A DNA stretch of 64,000 nucleotides from Bordetella genomosp. 2 (lineage in GTDB: Bacteria > Pseudomonadota > Gammaproteobacteria > Burkholderiales > Burkholderiaceae_B). The notes under the pieces are model-generated. The model searched no databases. It saw nothing but the letters and a program-made list of their open reading frames with translations, and was not told the origin of the DNA. Numbering within the stretch: position 1 is the stretch's first letter; each line of letters opens with the position of its first letter. The DNA is taken from contig NZ_NEVT01000002.1 in assembly GCF_002261345.1 (NCBI RefSeq), forward strand, positions 186,001 to 250,000, in the 5' to 3' direction. This document shows positions 13,873-24,780 of the stretch, piece by piece. The position numbers and the translations under genes are program-made.

Positions 13873-15930
13873 ATGTCCGACAGCGCACCGATCGGCCACG
13901 GCCTGAACCCTGCCCAGAAAGAGGCGGTGCTGTACCTGGACGGCCCTTGCCTGGTGCTGGCCGGCGCGGGCAGCGGCAAGACCCGCGTGATCACGCAGAA
14001 GATCGCCTATCTGCTGCGCGAATGCGGCTACATGGGCCGCAACGTGGTGGCGCTGACCTTCACCAACAAGGCCGCGCGCGAAATGGACGAGCGCGTCAAG
14101 ACGCTGGTCGACCGCAAGCTGGCCAAGGGGCTGACCATCAGCACCTTCCATTCGCTGGGCGTGCGCCTGCTGCGCGAAGAGGCGCGCCACGCCGGGCTGA
14201 AGCCGCAGTTCTCCATCCTGGACGCCGACGACGCCATGGCGATCATCCAGGAACTGCTGGCCACCACCGACCGCGGACGGCTGCGCGCCGTGCAGTCGAT
14301 CATCTCGCTGTGGAAGAACGCGCTGCTGGGTCCCGACGATGCCGCACGCATTGCCGCTACGCCGGGCGAGGTCGAGGCGGCCAATGTCTACCGCAACTAC
14401 AGCGCCACGCTGGCGGCCTACCAGGCGGTCGATTTCGACGACCTGATCCGCATCCCCGCCCAATTGCTGGAAAGCAACGAAGAGGTGCGCACCCGTTGGC
14501 AGAACCGCGTGCGCTACCTGCTGGTGGACGAATACCAGGACACCAATGTGTGCCAGTATCGCCTGGTGCAATTGTTGTGCGGCGACCGCGCCATGTTCAC
14601 GGCGGTGGGCGACGACGACCAGGCGATCTACGCCTGGCGCGGCGCCACTATCGAGAACCTGGCCAAGCTCACCACCGACTACCCGCAGCTCAAGCTGATC
14701 AAGCTGGAACAGAACTACCGCTCGGTGCAGCGCATCCTGGCGGCGGCCAATACGGTCATCGAGAAGAACCCCAAGCTGTTCGAGAAGAAGCTGTGGTCGG
14801 ACCTGGGCATGGGCGAGCCGATCATCGTGACGCCCATGGACAGCGACGAGCACGAGGCCCAGTCGACCGCCATGAAGATCTCGGCGGCGCGTTTCGAGCG
14901 GCAGGCGCAGTGGAAGGACTTCGCCATCCTGTATCGCGGCAACCACCAGTCGCGCATTCTGGAACAGGCGCTGCGCAATCTGAAGATCCCGTACACCATC
15001 GCTGGCGGCCAGAGCTTTTTCGACAAGGCCGAGGTGCGCGACATCCTGGCCTACCTGCGGTTGATCGCCAATGACGACGACGACCCGGCTTTCATCCGGG
15101 CCGCCACCACGCCCCGGCGCGGCATCGGCCGGGCCACGCTGCAGGTGCTGGGCCAGTATGCGGCGCAGCGCGAGGTCTCGCTGCTGGCGGCGGTGGCCGA
15201 GTCGGGGCTGGAGGGCCTGCTGCAGCCGCGCCAGCTCGATTCCCTGCGCACCTTCGCCGAATTCATCCGCCGCATCCAGTGGCGCGCCGGGCGTGGCCGC
15301 ACCGACGGCCAGGGGTCGGCCGAGCCGGCCGGCGCCATCCTGGACGACATGCTGGGCGCGATCCAGTATGAACGCTACCTGTACGACACGCTGGAAGACA
15401 AGCCGGCGCAGACGCGCTGGGAGAACGTGCTGGAACTCACGGGCTGGCTCAAGCGCAAGGCCGAGGAAGACGGCATGTCGCTGTTCGATCTGGTCCAGCA
15501 CGTGGCGCTGATCACCATGCTCGAGCGCGGCGAGGAAGAAGAGCCCGATGCCGTGAAACTGTCGACGCTGCATGCGTCCAAGGGGCTGGAATATCCGCAC
15601 GTGTACCTGGTGGGCGTCGAGGAAGGCCTGCTGCCGCACCTGGGCAAGGACGACGAAGAAGGCGACCCGGCGCGCGCGGCCGAGAACCTGGCCACGCGCA
15701 TCCAGGAAGAGCGCCGGCTGATGTATGTCGGCGTCACGCGTGCGCAGCGCAGCCTGAACCTGAGCTGGTGCAAGAAGCGCCGCCGCGGCCGCGAGGACGT
15801 GGTGCGCGAGCCGTCGCGTTTCATCGAGGAGATGGGCCTGGGCGATGTGCGGATCGAGGAAGACGACGCCACCAAGGCCATGAGCCCCAAAGAGCGCCTG
15901 GGCATGTTGAAGGCGCTGCTGAAGAAGTAA
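13873..15930 (+). CDS. rep: ATP-dependent DNA helicase Rep (UvrD/Rep family)
   Basis: 685 aa superfamily 1A 3'-5' helicase. Motif I is LAGAGSGKTRVIT, motif II VDEYQDTN, motif III VGDDDQAIYAWRG, motif IV QNYRS, motif V STLHASKGLEY and motif VI YVGVTRAQ. Length fits Rep better than the longer UvrD, and the gene follows priA, which fits a shared role in replication restart. The ATG at 13873 is used; the open frame extends upstream into priA. Its last codons are duplicated downstream in the repeat block that follows. Confidence 0.93.
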   Translation: MSDSAPIGHGLNPAQKEAVLYLDGPCLVLAGAGSGKTRVITQKIAYLLRECGYMGRNVVALTFTNKAAREMDERVKTLVDRKLAKGLTISTFHSLGVRLLREEARHAGLKPQFSILDADDAMAIIQELLATTDRGRLRAVQSIISLWKNALLGPDDAARIAATPGEVEAANVYRNYSATLAAYQAVDFDDLIRIPAQLLESNEEVRTRWQNRVRYLLVDEYQDTNVCQYRLVQLLCGDRAMFTAVGDDDQAIYAWRGATIENLAKLTTDYPQLKLIKLEQNYRSVQRILAAANTVIEKNPKLFEKKLWSDLGMGEPIIVTPMDSDEHEAQSTAMKISAARFERQAQWKDFAILYRGNHQSRILEQALRNLKIPYTIAGGQSFFDKAEVRDILAYLRLIANDDDDPAFIRAATTPRRGIGRATLQVLGQYAAQREVSLLAAVAESGLEGLLQPRQLDSLRTFAEFIRRIQWRAGRGRTDGQGSAEPAGAILDDMLGAIQYERYLYDTLEDKPAQTRWENVLELTGWLKRKAEEDGMSLFDLVQHVALITMLERGEEEEPDAVKLSTLHASKGLEYPHVYLVGVEEGLLPHLGKDDEEGDPARAAENLATRIQEERRLMYVGVTRAQRSLNLSWCKKRRRGREDVVREPSRFIEEMGLGDVRIEEDDATKAMSPKERLGMLKALLKK

Positions 15931-16136
15931 CGCCCGGCGGCGGGCTCCAGGCGGTCCCGGTGTCTGACACCCGCGGGGTGTCAGACACCTTGGTCGGCGC
16001 GAAGAAGTAGAGACCGGCGGTGGGTCCCCGGGGGTCAGGTGTCAGACACCCACAGGGTGTCAGACACCTTGGCCGGACACCTGGCTGGCGCCTGCGCATG
16101 CTTCAGGTGTCAGACACCCTGCGGGTGTCTGACACC
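15921..16136. repeat. Repeat block A: three paired 13-bp palindromes after rep
   Basis: Six copies of GGTGTCWGACACC begin at 15959, 15977, 16038, 16056, 16106 and 16124. They form three pairs, each exactly 18 bp apart with a 5-nt spacer (CGCGG, CACAG, CTGCG). The stretch 15921-15990, which includes the last codons and stop of rep (GAAGAAGTAA), is repeated imperfectly at 16001-16070, so the unit has been tandemly duplicated with an offset of about 80 bp. It lies between the convergent rep and M20 peptidase genes and may act as a bidirectional terminator or a mobile repeat. Confidence 0.85.
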
Positions 16137-16144
16137 GCGTCCGG

Positions 16145-17275
16145 CTACGCCAGTTCGCGCAGCAGCAATTGCCAGAACTTGGCGCGGGCCTGCAGGGTGG
16201 ACACCAGGATGTACTCGTGCAGCGTATGGGCGCCGTCGCCGTCGGCGCCCAGCCCGTCGAGGGTGGGCACGCCCATGGCCGAGGTGAAGTTGGCGTCGCT
16301 GCCGCCGCCGGTCATGGGCGCTTCTTCGAGCGTGAAACCGGCCTCGCGCGCGTAGCCCTGGGCCAGTTCGAGCAAAGCGGCGGCCGCCTCGGTGCGCACC
16401 ATCGGCGGCCGGTTCAGCTCGACGTCGATATCCAGCTCCACGTCCGGCCCCACCGCGCACAGGTTGCGCATGCGGCGCAGCACGTCTTCGGCGGCGCCCA
16501 TGTCGGGCACCCGGAAGTCGACCACGCAGCGGCACTGGGCCGGCACGGTGTTGGTGACCGTGCCGCCGGCGATGGTGCCGACGCTGACCGTGACGCCGCG
16601 CTCGTAGTCGGTCATGGCCTCGAGCGCCAGCACCTGGTGCGCCATTTCGCGGATGGCGCTGCGGCCTTTCTCGTGCTGCATGCCGGCATGCGCCGGCCGG
16701 CCCTTGACGCCCAGGCGCAGCATGCCGGTGCCCTTGCGCGCCGTGACGCACTTGCCGCCGTTGGGCCGGGCGGGCTCGCACACCAGGCCGTACTTGGCGT
16801 TGGCCGCATAGCGTTCGATCGACGCGCGCGAGGCGTGGCTGCCGATCTCTTCATCGGGCACCATCAGGAAGTCCACCGGCAGCCGGGTGGCGTCCGGCCG
16901 GGCCAGCGTGGCCAGCGCCGCCAGGGCCAAATAGATGCCGCCCTTCATGTCGTAACTGCCCGGGCCGTACAGGCGGTCGCCCTCGATGCGGCAGGGGTTG
17001 TCCTGCAGCGTGCCGATGGGATGCACCGTGTCCAGGTGCGCCAGCACCAGGATGCCCGGCCGCGTGTCGCCGGCGGCGCGGTTGGTGGCGTACAGCAGCG
17101 GCCCGGTGTCCGGCCCCAGCGGGGAGACCTCGACCGTCAACCCGGCCGCGCGCGCCTGCGCTTCGACCAGCGCCGCCATGGCCGCCACGCCCGCCGGCGA
17201 GTTGGATGGCGATTCGCATTGCACCCAGGCTTGAATGCCGGCGACGAGTTCTTCGGTAGTAGGCAGGGAGGACAT
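16145..17275 (-). CDS. M20 family metallopeptidase, glutamate carboxypeptidase-like
   Basis: 376 aa. Two-zinc M20 ligands are visible: LAHLDTV (His, Asp), GSYDMKGG (bridging Asp) and VPDEEIGS (catalytic Glu and zinc Glu), with the dimerisation/lid domain between. The pattern is closest to carboxypeptidase G2/ArgE-type enzymes that remove C-terminal glutamate or an N-acyl group. It is the last gene of the minus-strand peptide-uptake operon, 35 bp after the hydrolase, so it probably processes the imported compound in the cytoplasm. No signal peptide is seen. Substrate unknown. Confidence 0.85.
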   Translation of the reverse strand: MSSLPTTEELVAGIQAWVQCESPSNSPAGVAAMAALVEAQARAAGLTVEVSPLGPDTGPLLYATNRAAGDTRPGILVLAHLDTVHPIGTLQDNPCRIEGDRLYGPGSYDMKGGIYLALAALATLARPDATRLPVDFLMVPDEEIGSHASRASIERYAANAKYGLVCEPARPNGGKCVTARKGTGMLRLGVKGRPAHAGMQHEKGRSAIREMAHQVLALEAMTDYERGVTVSVGTIAGGTVTNTVPAQCRCVVDFRVPDMGAAEDVLRRMRNLCAVGPDVELDIDVELNRPPMVRTEAAAALLELAQGYAREAGFTLEEAPMTGGGSDANFTSAMGVPTLDGLGADGDGAHTLHEYILVSTLQARAKFWQLLLRELA

Positions 17276-17310
17276 GGTTGCGTTCCTGGAGTCTGTGCGA
17301 AAAAGGGAAA

Positions 17311-18213
17311 TCAGGCCACCTGCTGGCCCGCCAGCCGGGCCAGCTCTGCGTCGCCGGGCATCTTGCCCTCGAACCAGAGGCTCGCGCAGACGGCCGACAT
17401 GGCGCGCCCGTCGTGGCCGATGCCGGGCACGACCTGCAGCTGCCAGCCGAACGGCACGCCGCGCCGCTCGGCTTCGCGCCGGCCGGCTTCGAAATAATGG
17501 TGCGCGCGGGCGAACCGGTGGGGGCCCTGGCGCATGGCCGCCGGCTCGGACGGCAGGTTGGGGTCGTTGGTGGCGATGTCCTGATCGCCGGCCAGGATGG
17601 TCATCGGATAGGCCAGCAGGCGCACCAGATGGTCTTCGGTCAGGCCCACGCCGTCCAGCCCCTCGGGGAACTTGTGGTCGAACGTGGGCAGGGTGTACCA
17701 GCCGGGGTTGCCGGCCGTCACCGCGCAGAACGGCGCGTGCGACTGGCTGCTCATCAGCCGGTGCACGAACTGGCCGCCGGCCGAATGGCCGAACAGGTAG
17801 GCCTGTTCCACTTCGGTGACGCCGGCGGCGCGCAGGTCGGCGAACACCCGGCCCACCAGCGCGTAGGTCCAGCCGTCGACATGGCGCGGATTGCCGCCCG
17901 GGCTGAAGACGCGGCCGTTGTTGTAGCTCTCGACGCCGGGCCAGATGTCGTTGGAGAACGTCGGCGCGACGATCAGCACCTTGTGCTTGTCGGCCGCCGG
18001 GATCCAGAAGTCGCGGTAATCGTCGCCGTTGCGCAGCACGCCGTGCTGCACCATGACGACCGGCCGGTCCGGCGTGTAGCCGTAGGGGCGGTAGGTCTGC
18101 AGCGTGAAGGGACGGTCGGCGTTGCGGTCTTCGTCGACGTAGGTGATGGCATTGCGGCCGGCATGGCCCAGCTCGCGGGCGATGCGGTCGACGTTGGACA
18201 GGTCTGCTTTCAT
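17311..18213 (-). CDS. Alpha/beta hydrolase
   Basis: 300 aa with the nucleophile elbow GHSAGG and a late GIGHDGRAM that should supply the catalytic histidine. The oxyanion-hole region is VMVQHGVLRNG. There is no signal peptide, so it is cytoplasmic. It lies nine bases after the second ABC ATPase and 35 before the M20 peptidase. It probably cleaves an ester or amide in the transported substrate; the exact substrate cannot be read from the sequence. Confidence 0.8.
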   Translation of the reverse strand: MKADLSNVDRIARELGHAGRNAITYVDEDRNADRPFTLQTYRPYGYTPDRPVVMVQHGVLRNGDDYRDFWIPAADKHKVLIVAPTFSNDIWPGVESYNNGRVFSPGGNPRHVDGWTYALVGRVFADLRAAGVTEVEQAYLFGHSAGGQFVHRLMSSQSHAPFCAVTAGNPGWYTLPTFDHKFPEGLDGVGLTEDHLVRLLAYPMTILAGDQDIATNDPNLPSEPAAMRQGPHRFARAHHYFEAGRREAERRGVPFGWQLQVVPGIGHDGRAMSAVCASLWFEGKMPGDAELARLAGQQVA

Positions 18214-18222
18214 GGGGCGGCG

Positions 18223-19220
<998 letters not shown>

Positions 19221-19224
<4 letters not shown>

Positions 19225-20204
19225 GCGGAAGTGGTCTCGCGGGCGATCGGGGCGTAGCAGCGGAAACTGCGCGAGCCTTCCGACGTGGCGGAAGGAGATT
19301 GCTCTGTGCAGCGCGTGATGGCGTTCGGGCAACGCGGCCGGAACGCGCAGCCGGCGGGCCGGCCGGCCAGGCTGGGCGCCATGCCGTCGATCTGGTGCAG
19401 GCGGGTGCCGGGCGCGCTGTTGGCCGGCATGGAGTCCAGCAGGCCGCGGGTGTACGGATGGCGCGGCGCGTCCAGCACCTGGTCGACCGGGCCGGCCTCG
19501 ACGATGCGTCCGGCGTACATCACCGCGACCTGGTCGGCCAGTTCGGCGACCACACCCAGGTCGTGGGTGATCCAGATCAGCGCCGTGTTGTGCGTGCGGC
19601 AGATTTCCTGCATGCGGTACAGAATCTGGCCCTGGATGGTCACGTCCAGCGCGGTGGTGGGCTCGTCGCAGATGATCAGGTCGGGCTTGTTGAGCATGGC
19701 GATGGCGATCGCCACGCGCTGGCGCATGCCGCCCGAGAATTCGTGCGGGTAGCTGTCGAGCCGCTTTTCCGGCGCGGGGATGCCGACCATGGCCAGGGCC
19801 TCGCGGCAGCGTTCGCGCGCCTGCGCGGCCGGCACGTTCTCGTGCGTGAGGATGGCTTCCATCATCTGCTCGCCGATGCGCAGCACCGGGTTCAGGGTCA
19901 TCAGCGGATCCTGGAAGATCATGGCGATGCGGTTGCCGCGCAGCCGGCGCATGCCTTCCTCGTCGAGCGTGCGCAGGTCGCGGCCCTTGAACAGGATCTC
20001 GCCGGCGACCACTTCGCCGGGCGGGTCGATCAGGCCCAGCAGCGAGAAGCCGGTCACCGACTTGCCCGAGCCCGACTCGCCGACCAGGCCCAGGATCTCG
20101 CCGCGCCGCACGGTCAGGTCGACGCCGTCGACCGCCGGCCAGGCGCCGGCTTCGGTATGGAAGGCGGTGCGCAGGCCGCGCACCTGGAGAAGGACTTCGT
20201 TCAT
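19221..20204 (-). CDS. Oligo/dipeptide ABC transporter ATPase (OppD/DppD type)
   Basis: 327 aa. Walker A is [11 protein letters not shown], signature [14 protein letters not shown], Walker [13 protein letters not shown] and the switch histidine WITHDLG. The C-terminal OPP extension [14 protein letters not shown] is present. The start codon overlaps the end of the permease gene by four bases. It forms the heterodimeric motor with the adjacent ATPase. Confidence 0.93.
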
Positions 20205-21121
20205 GCTCGTCGCGGATCCAGGGCTTCGCGCAGGCGGTCGCCCACGATGTTGATGGTCAGGATCAGCACCAGCAGGGCCACGCCCGGGAACATGCTGATC
20301 CAGTAGTCGCCCGACAGCAGGTACTGGAAGCCGTTGGCGATGAGCAGGCCCAGCGAAGGCTCGGTGATGGGCACGCCCACCCCCAGGAAGGACAGGGTGG
20401 CTTCCAGCGCGATGGCGGTGGCGATCTGGATGGTGGCGAACACCATCACCGGCCCCAGGCAGTTGGGCAGCAGATGAAAGACCATGATGCGCCAGGCGGG
20501 AAAACCGAGGTTGGCGGCCGCCTCGACATATTCCTTGCGGCGTTCCTGCAGCGCCCGGCCGCGCATGATGCGCGCGTAATGGGCCCATTGCACCACCACC
20601 AGCGCGAGGATCACCTTGTCGACGCCGCGCCCCATCATGGCCAGCAGCACCAGCGCCACCAGGATGGTGGGAAAGCCCAGGATGAAGTCCACCACGCGCA
20701 TCACTATCGTATCGACCAGGCCGCCGGCGTAGGCGGCCAGCAGGCCGGCCATGCTGCCGATGGCGGTCGCCAGCGCCACCGCGGACAGGCCCACCATCAG
20801 GCTGATGCGCAGCCCGTACAGGATGGCGCTGAGCATGTCGCGGCCCTGGTCGTCGGTGCCCAGCAGGTACACCTGGCCGTCCATCGAGGCGGCGCCCGGC
20901 GGCAGGCGGCCGTCGAGCAGGTTCAGGCTGGCCAGGTCATAGGGGTTCTGCGGCGCGAAATAGGGAGCGGCCAGCACCACCACCATGAGCACGGCCAGGG
21001 CGATGGCCGAGCCGGTCACGGTGGGGCGGCTGTGCAATTTCTTCAGGATGGCGGCGCGCCGCGGGGTCTCAGCCAGCGGCTGGATGGTGCGGGTGCGGCC
21101 GGTGGGTGCGGAGTCTGCCAT
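20201..21121 (-). CDS. Oligo/dipeptide ABC transporter permease (OppC/DppC type)
   Basis: 306 aa. An N-terminal cytoplasmic tail is followed by a first membrane helix ([19 protein letters not shown]), an extracellular loop with [13 protein letters not shown] typical of DppC, and five more helices. The coupling motif [20 protein letters not shown] is the EAA loop that contacts the ATPases. It is separated by one base from the DppB-type gene. Confidence 0.93.
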   Translation of the reverse strand: MADSAPTGRTRTIQPLAETPRRAAILKKLHSRPTVTGSAIALAVLMVVVLAAPYFAPQNPYDLASLNLLDGRLPPGAASMDGQVYLLGTDDQGRDMLSAILYGLRISLMVGLSAVALATAIGSMAGLLAAYAGGLVDTIVMRVVDFILGFPTILVALVLLAMMGRGVDKVILALVVVQWAHYARIMRGRALQERRKEYVEAAANLGFPAWRIMVFHLLPNCLGPVMVFATIQIATAIALEATLSFLGVGVPITEPSLGLLIANGFQYLLSGDYWISMFPGVALLVLILTINIVGDRLREALDPRRA

Positions 21122-21122
21122 G

Positions 21123-22100
21123 TCAGTGTGCGGGAGCGACGAGCTGCACGCGCGGGTCGAGCGCGGCGTAGAGAATATCGACGATGAAATTGATGATGAC
21201 GAAGATCAGCGTGACGAGCATCACGTAGGCCACCACCACCGGCCGGTCGAGCTGGTAGACGCTGTCGATCAGCAGCTTGCCCATGCCTGGCCAGGCGAAC
21301 ACGGTCTCGGTGATGGTGGAATAGGCGATCAGGCTGCCGAACTCCATGCCCACCACGGTGACCACCGGGATCAGGATGTTGCGCAGGATGTGTCGGCGCA
21401 CGATGCGCCCGGGGCGCACGCCCTTGGCGCGGGCGAATTTCACGTATTCCTGCGTCTGGGCCTCGGCCACGCCGGTGGCGGTCAGCCGCAGCACCAGCGC
21501 GATGTTGGCCAGCGCCAGGTTGACGGCCGGCATGATCACGTGCGACCAGCCGTCCGCGGTGAGGATCGACAGCGGCACGCCCAGCACGCTGACCGTGTCG
21601 CCGCGCCCTGACGCAGGCAGCCAGCCCAGCCACACGGCGAACAGCAGGATCAGCATCATGCCCTGCCAGAAATTGGGCAGCGAAAAGCCCAGCACCGAGG
21701 TCGCCATGATGCCGCGGCCCAGCGGGCGGTCGCGGTACAGGCCGGCCACCAGGCCGAGCGGGATGCCGATGATACAGGTCAGCCCGATGGCCACCACCAC
21801 CAGCTCGAAGGTGGCCGGAATGCGCTGCACGATCAGCTCGATGGCCGGAATGCCGTGCACGAACGAGGTGCCGAGGTCGCCGTGCAGCGCCCGCCACAGG
21901 AAGGTGAAATATTGCTGCCAGATCGGCTGGTCCAGCCCGAGCCGCGCGATGGTGGCGGCGCGCGCCTCCATCGTCGCTTCCGGGCTGACCAGCAGTTCGA
22001 TGGGGTCGCCCACGGCATACACCGCGAAAAACACCACCACCGATACCGCCAACAGCACAAACAAGCTCTGGATGAGCCTGCGCAGGGTGAACAGAACCAC
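21123..22100 (-). CDS. Oligo/dipeptide ABC transporter permease (OppB/DppB type)
   Basis: 325 aa with six membrane helices; the first (IQSLFVLLAVSVVVFFAVY) is followed by the long periplasmic loop normal for DppB. The EAA loop reads KFARAKGVRPGRIVRRHIL. It pairs with the DppC-type permease to form the membrane channel. About 50 bp separate it from the binding-protein gene. Confidence 0.93.
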   Translation of the reverse strand: MVLFTLRRLIQSLFVLLAVSVVVFFAVYAVGDPIELLVSPEATMEARAATIARLGLDQPIWQQYFTFLWRALHGDLGTSFVHGIPAIELIVQRIPATFELVVVAIGLTCIIGIPLGLVAGLYRDRPLGRGIMATSVLGFSLPNFWQGMMLILLFAVWLGWLPASGRGDTVSVLGVPLSILTADGWSHVIMPAVNLALANIALVLRLTATGVAEAQTQEYVKFARAKGVRPGRIVRRHILRNILIPVVTVVGMEFGSLIAYSTITETVFAWPGMGKLLIDSVYQLDRPVVVAYVMLVTLIFVIINFIVDILYAALDPRVQLVAPAH

Positions 22101-22151
22101 GTTATGCGTTCCTTGGGTCTTGCAACAGAAACCGGCCGGCCGGGCCCGGCC

Positions 22152-23765
22152 TTACCGGGCCGACTTGACCGACGAGGCGAGAGTGTACTGGTCGGCGCGC
22201 CCTTCGTACGTCAGCCCCTTGCGGAACGCCCAGATGCTGCTCTCGAAATGCAGGGGAATGCTGGGCAGGTCGGCCAGGGTGATGGTCAGCGCCTGCTGCA
22301 GCAGTTTCTCGCGCTTGGCCTCGTCCACCGTGGCGACGGCCTGGCGGAAGACCTGGTCGAGCTCCGGATTCGAGTAGCGGCCGTAGTTGCTGGTGCCCAT
22401 GCCCAGTTCGGGGGCGTAGGAGGTTACCCAATACTGCAGGAAAGACGACGCCTCGCCCGTTTCGGACGACCAGCCGCCCATGGCGAAGCTGAACTCGCGC
22501 TTGGCGCGCTTGGGGAAGTATACCGAGCGAGTCATGGCGTCCACGCGCGCCTTGATGCCCACGCGCGACAGGTATTGCGCCACCGCCTGGGCGATCTGCC
22601 CGTCGTTGATGTAGCGGTCATTGGTGGCGGACACGGTGATTTCGAAGCCGTCCGGATAGCCGGCCTCGGCCAGCAGCTTCTTGGCGCCTTCCGGGTCGTA
22701 CTCGAGGACGGGCGGGTTCGGCAGCGTGCCGAACATGCCGTCGGGCAGGAACTGGTTGGCGGGCGTGGCCATGCCGTCCATGATGCGGTCGACGATGGTC
22801 TTGCGGTCGATCGCCATGCTCATGGCGCGCCGCACCCGCACGTCCTGCAGCGGGTTCTTGCCATTGGCCGCCTTGACCATCGGGCTCTGGTCGCGGCCCA
22901 CGTCGAACTGGAAGTAGACCACCCGCACCGAAGGCGTGACCACATAGCCGAAACCCGGCGTGTTCTTGATGCGCTGCACGTCGCGGGCGGCGGGGCTCTC
23001 GATGACGTCGAAGTCGCCGGCCAGCAAGCCGGTCAGGCGCGGCCCCGCGTTGGGCACGGGCACGAAGCGCACGTCGCGCCATTCGGGCTTGTCGCCCCAG
23101 TAGTTTTCGTTGCGCGTGAGCTCGATGGCGGTGCCCTTGACGTAGGATTTCAGCTTGTACGGGCCGGTGCCGATGGTGTTCTTGCCGTTGTTGAAATCGG
23201 CCACGGTCGGCCATGCCCCGGTGACGCCGCACTTGCGGTCCAGGTCGAAGGTGATGGGGCCGTGCTCGACGATGCCGCTCCACAGGATGCCGGTGCGGGT
23301 CAGGTCGTTGGGCAGCAGCGGGTAGGGCTTGAGCGTCTTGATGCGCAGGGTATGCGCGTCGGGCGTCTCGATGGCGGCGAACTTCTGCACCACGGCGGCG
23401 TACGAGCCGGCGATGGCTTCCTCGTTGTTCATCGCGCGGCAGAACGTGAAGATCACATCCTGCGGCGTGAGCGGCTCGCCGTTGGAGAACTTCACGCCCT
23501 CGCGCAGCTTGAATTCCCAGGTCGTGTCGTCCAGCGCCTGCCACGAGGCGGCCAGGCCCGGGATGAGGCTCATCTTGGCATCCTGCGCCACCAGGGTCTC
23601 GAAGATCTGCGAGGCCATGGCGTTGTTGGGCGTGGCCTGGTGGTAGTGCGGGTCCATGGCGGTCGGCTCGGAGGCCAGCGCGATGGTGAGCGACTGGGCG
23701 TGCGCGCCGGCCGCCAGTCCGAACAGGGCGGCCAGCGCGGCCGCGCGGATGCAAGAAGCGTACAT
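22152..23765 (-). CDS. Periplasmic solute-binding protein, family 5 (peptide type)
   Basis: 537 aa with a signal peptide (cut near AGAHAQ) and the family-5 pattern (LTIALASEPTAMDPHYH, WEFKLREGVKFSNGEPLTPQDVIF). It is the receptor of the ABC importer encoded downstream. The start at 23765 follows AGGAGA; the open frame extends upstream without support. It is strikingly similar along its length to the binding protein at 26097-27713, so the locus holds two paralogous receptors. Confidence 0.93.
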   Translation of the reverse strand: MYASCIRAAALAALFGLAAGAHAQSLTIALASEPTAMDPHYHQATPNNAMASQIFETLVAQDAKMSLIPGLAASWQALDDTTWEFKLREGVKFSNGEPLTPQDVIFTFCRAMNNEEAIAGSYAAVVQKFAAIETPDAHTLRIKTLKPYPLLPNDLTRTGILWSGIVEHGPITFDLDRKCGVTGAWPTVADFNNGKNTIGTGPYKLKSYVKGTAIELTRNENYWGDKPEWRDVRFVPVPNAGPRLTGLLAGDFDVIESPAARDVQRIKNTPGFGYVVTPSVRVVYFQFDVGRDQSPMVKAANGKNPLQDVRVRRAMSMAIDRKTIVDRIMDGMATPANQFLPDGMFGTLPNPPVLEYDPEGAKKLLAEAGYPDGFEITVSATNDRYINDGQIAQAVAQYLSRVGIKARVDAMTRSVYFPKRAKREFSFAMGGWSSETGEASSFLQYWVTSYAPELGMGTSNYGRYSNPELDQVFRQAVATVDEAKREKLLQQALTITLADLPSIPLHFESSIWAFRKGLTYEGRADQYTLASSVKSAR

Positions 23766-23808
23766 GGGAGTCTCCTGGGCGCAAGGCCCGGTGGGTATGG
23801 GTACGGAA

Positions 23809-24780
23809 TCAGGCAATGGGTTGGGCCAGGCGCAGCACGGTGACGCCCGCGCGCACATTGGCCAGGGAAGGCATGATCAATACGCAGTCGTCGTAGGGCG
23901 TGGCGAAAGCCTCGCCCGCGTTCCAGCCGAGCAGCGTGCCCGCGCGCGGCAGCTTCTCCAGCCCGCGCCACGGTTGCGCAAAACGCACATCGGCGCTCTT
24001 GGCGGCAATCGCATGCGTGACGCGCAGCGCCTCCTGGCGCGGCGCGTCGGGAGCAAACCAGTCGCGCGGCAGGTCGGCGCGGTCCAGCGTGCCGGCGGCG
24101 GCGAGGAAGCGCGCCATCTGGTCGATGGCCACGTCGCGCGCCTGCGGCGCGCCATGGAAGCCGCACTCGATCAACAGCGAGCGCGTGCCGTTGTCGCCTT
24201 CGGCGCCGAAGCGGCCATAGTCGCGCATGCGCACGCCGGCCGCGTGGCCGGCGTCGGCGATGATGTTGGCCGGGGCGCCCAGCTGCAGCGCCAGCTCGAT
24301 GTTGCGCGGCTGCAGCCCGCTCAATTGCAGCGGCACTTCGGAATTGCTCATGGAATGGAAGTCCATCAGCCAGTCGGCCTGCGCCACCCAGGGCCGCAGC
24401 GCGGCGGCGCGGCGCCGTTCCTGGCTGGACGCATCGGCCAGCTTGTCGTCGCTCCAGACCCGGTTCATGTCCTCGTCGACGAAGCGCGACGGCAGGTAGT
24501 TGGCCGGGTCGAAGCGGTCGAAGGCCGCCAGGTTGCAGAATGCCAGCGTCAGCGTGCCGCGGCGCGGCCGCAGGCCGCTGGCCAGCAGGGTCTTGAGCGC
24601 CCAGGCGCCGCACAGCTCGTTGCCGTGGATCAGCGCCGTCAGCATTACCCGCTTGCCCGGCGCGCCGGAATCGAAATGCCACACGCCCGGCGTGTCGGTA
24701 TTGCCCTGGCGCTCGGCCGACAGGTCGGGACAGGCGAGTTCGAACGGGCGCAGCGTGGCTGCGGCGTCAGGCGTGGACAT
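23809..24780 (-). CDS. Succinylglutamate desuccinylase/aspartoacylase-family zinc enzyme
   Basis: 323 aa. The zinc motif IHGNELCG (His52, Glu55) and the later DFHSM histidine match the AstE/AspA group of M14-like amidohydrolases, which remove an acyl group from N-acyl amino acids. It is the first gene of the minus-strand operon, 43 bp before the binding protein. With the M20 peptidase and the hydrolase it suggests uptake and deacylation of an N-acylated amino acid or peptide. Substrate not determinable. Confidence 0.82.
   Translation of the reverse strand: MSTPDAAATLRPFELACPDLSAERQGNTDTPGVWHFDSGAPGKRVMLTALIHGNELCGAWALKTLLASGLRPRRGTLTLAFCNLAAFDRFDPANYLPSRFVDEDMNRVWSDDKLADASSQERRRAAALRPWVAQADWLMDFHSMSNSEVPLQLSGLQPRNIELALQLGAPANIIADAGHAAGVRMRDYGRFGAEGDNGTRSLLIECGFHGAPQARDVAIDQMARFLAAAGTLDRADLPRDWFAPDAPRQEALRVTHAIAAKSADVRFAQPWRGLEKLPRAGTLLGWNAGEAFATPYDDCVLIMPSLANVRAGVTVLRLAQPIA

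Noticed and set aside
13489-15639. A 716-codon minus-strand frame opposite priA and rep
   Set aside because: Both plus-strand genes show every helicase motif; the antisense translation has no recognisable feature.
15959-16136. CRISPR array as an explanation for the repeated palindromes
   Set aside because: The repeats are only 13 bp, the intervals alternate 18 bp with 50-61 bp, the 'spacers' are partly repeated themselves, and there are no cas genes.
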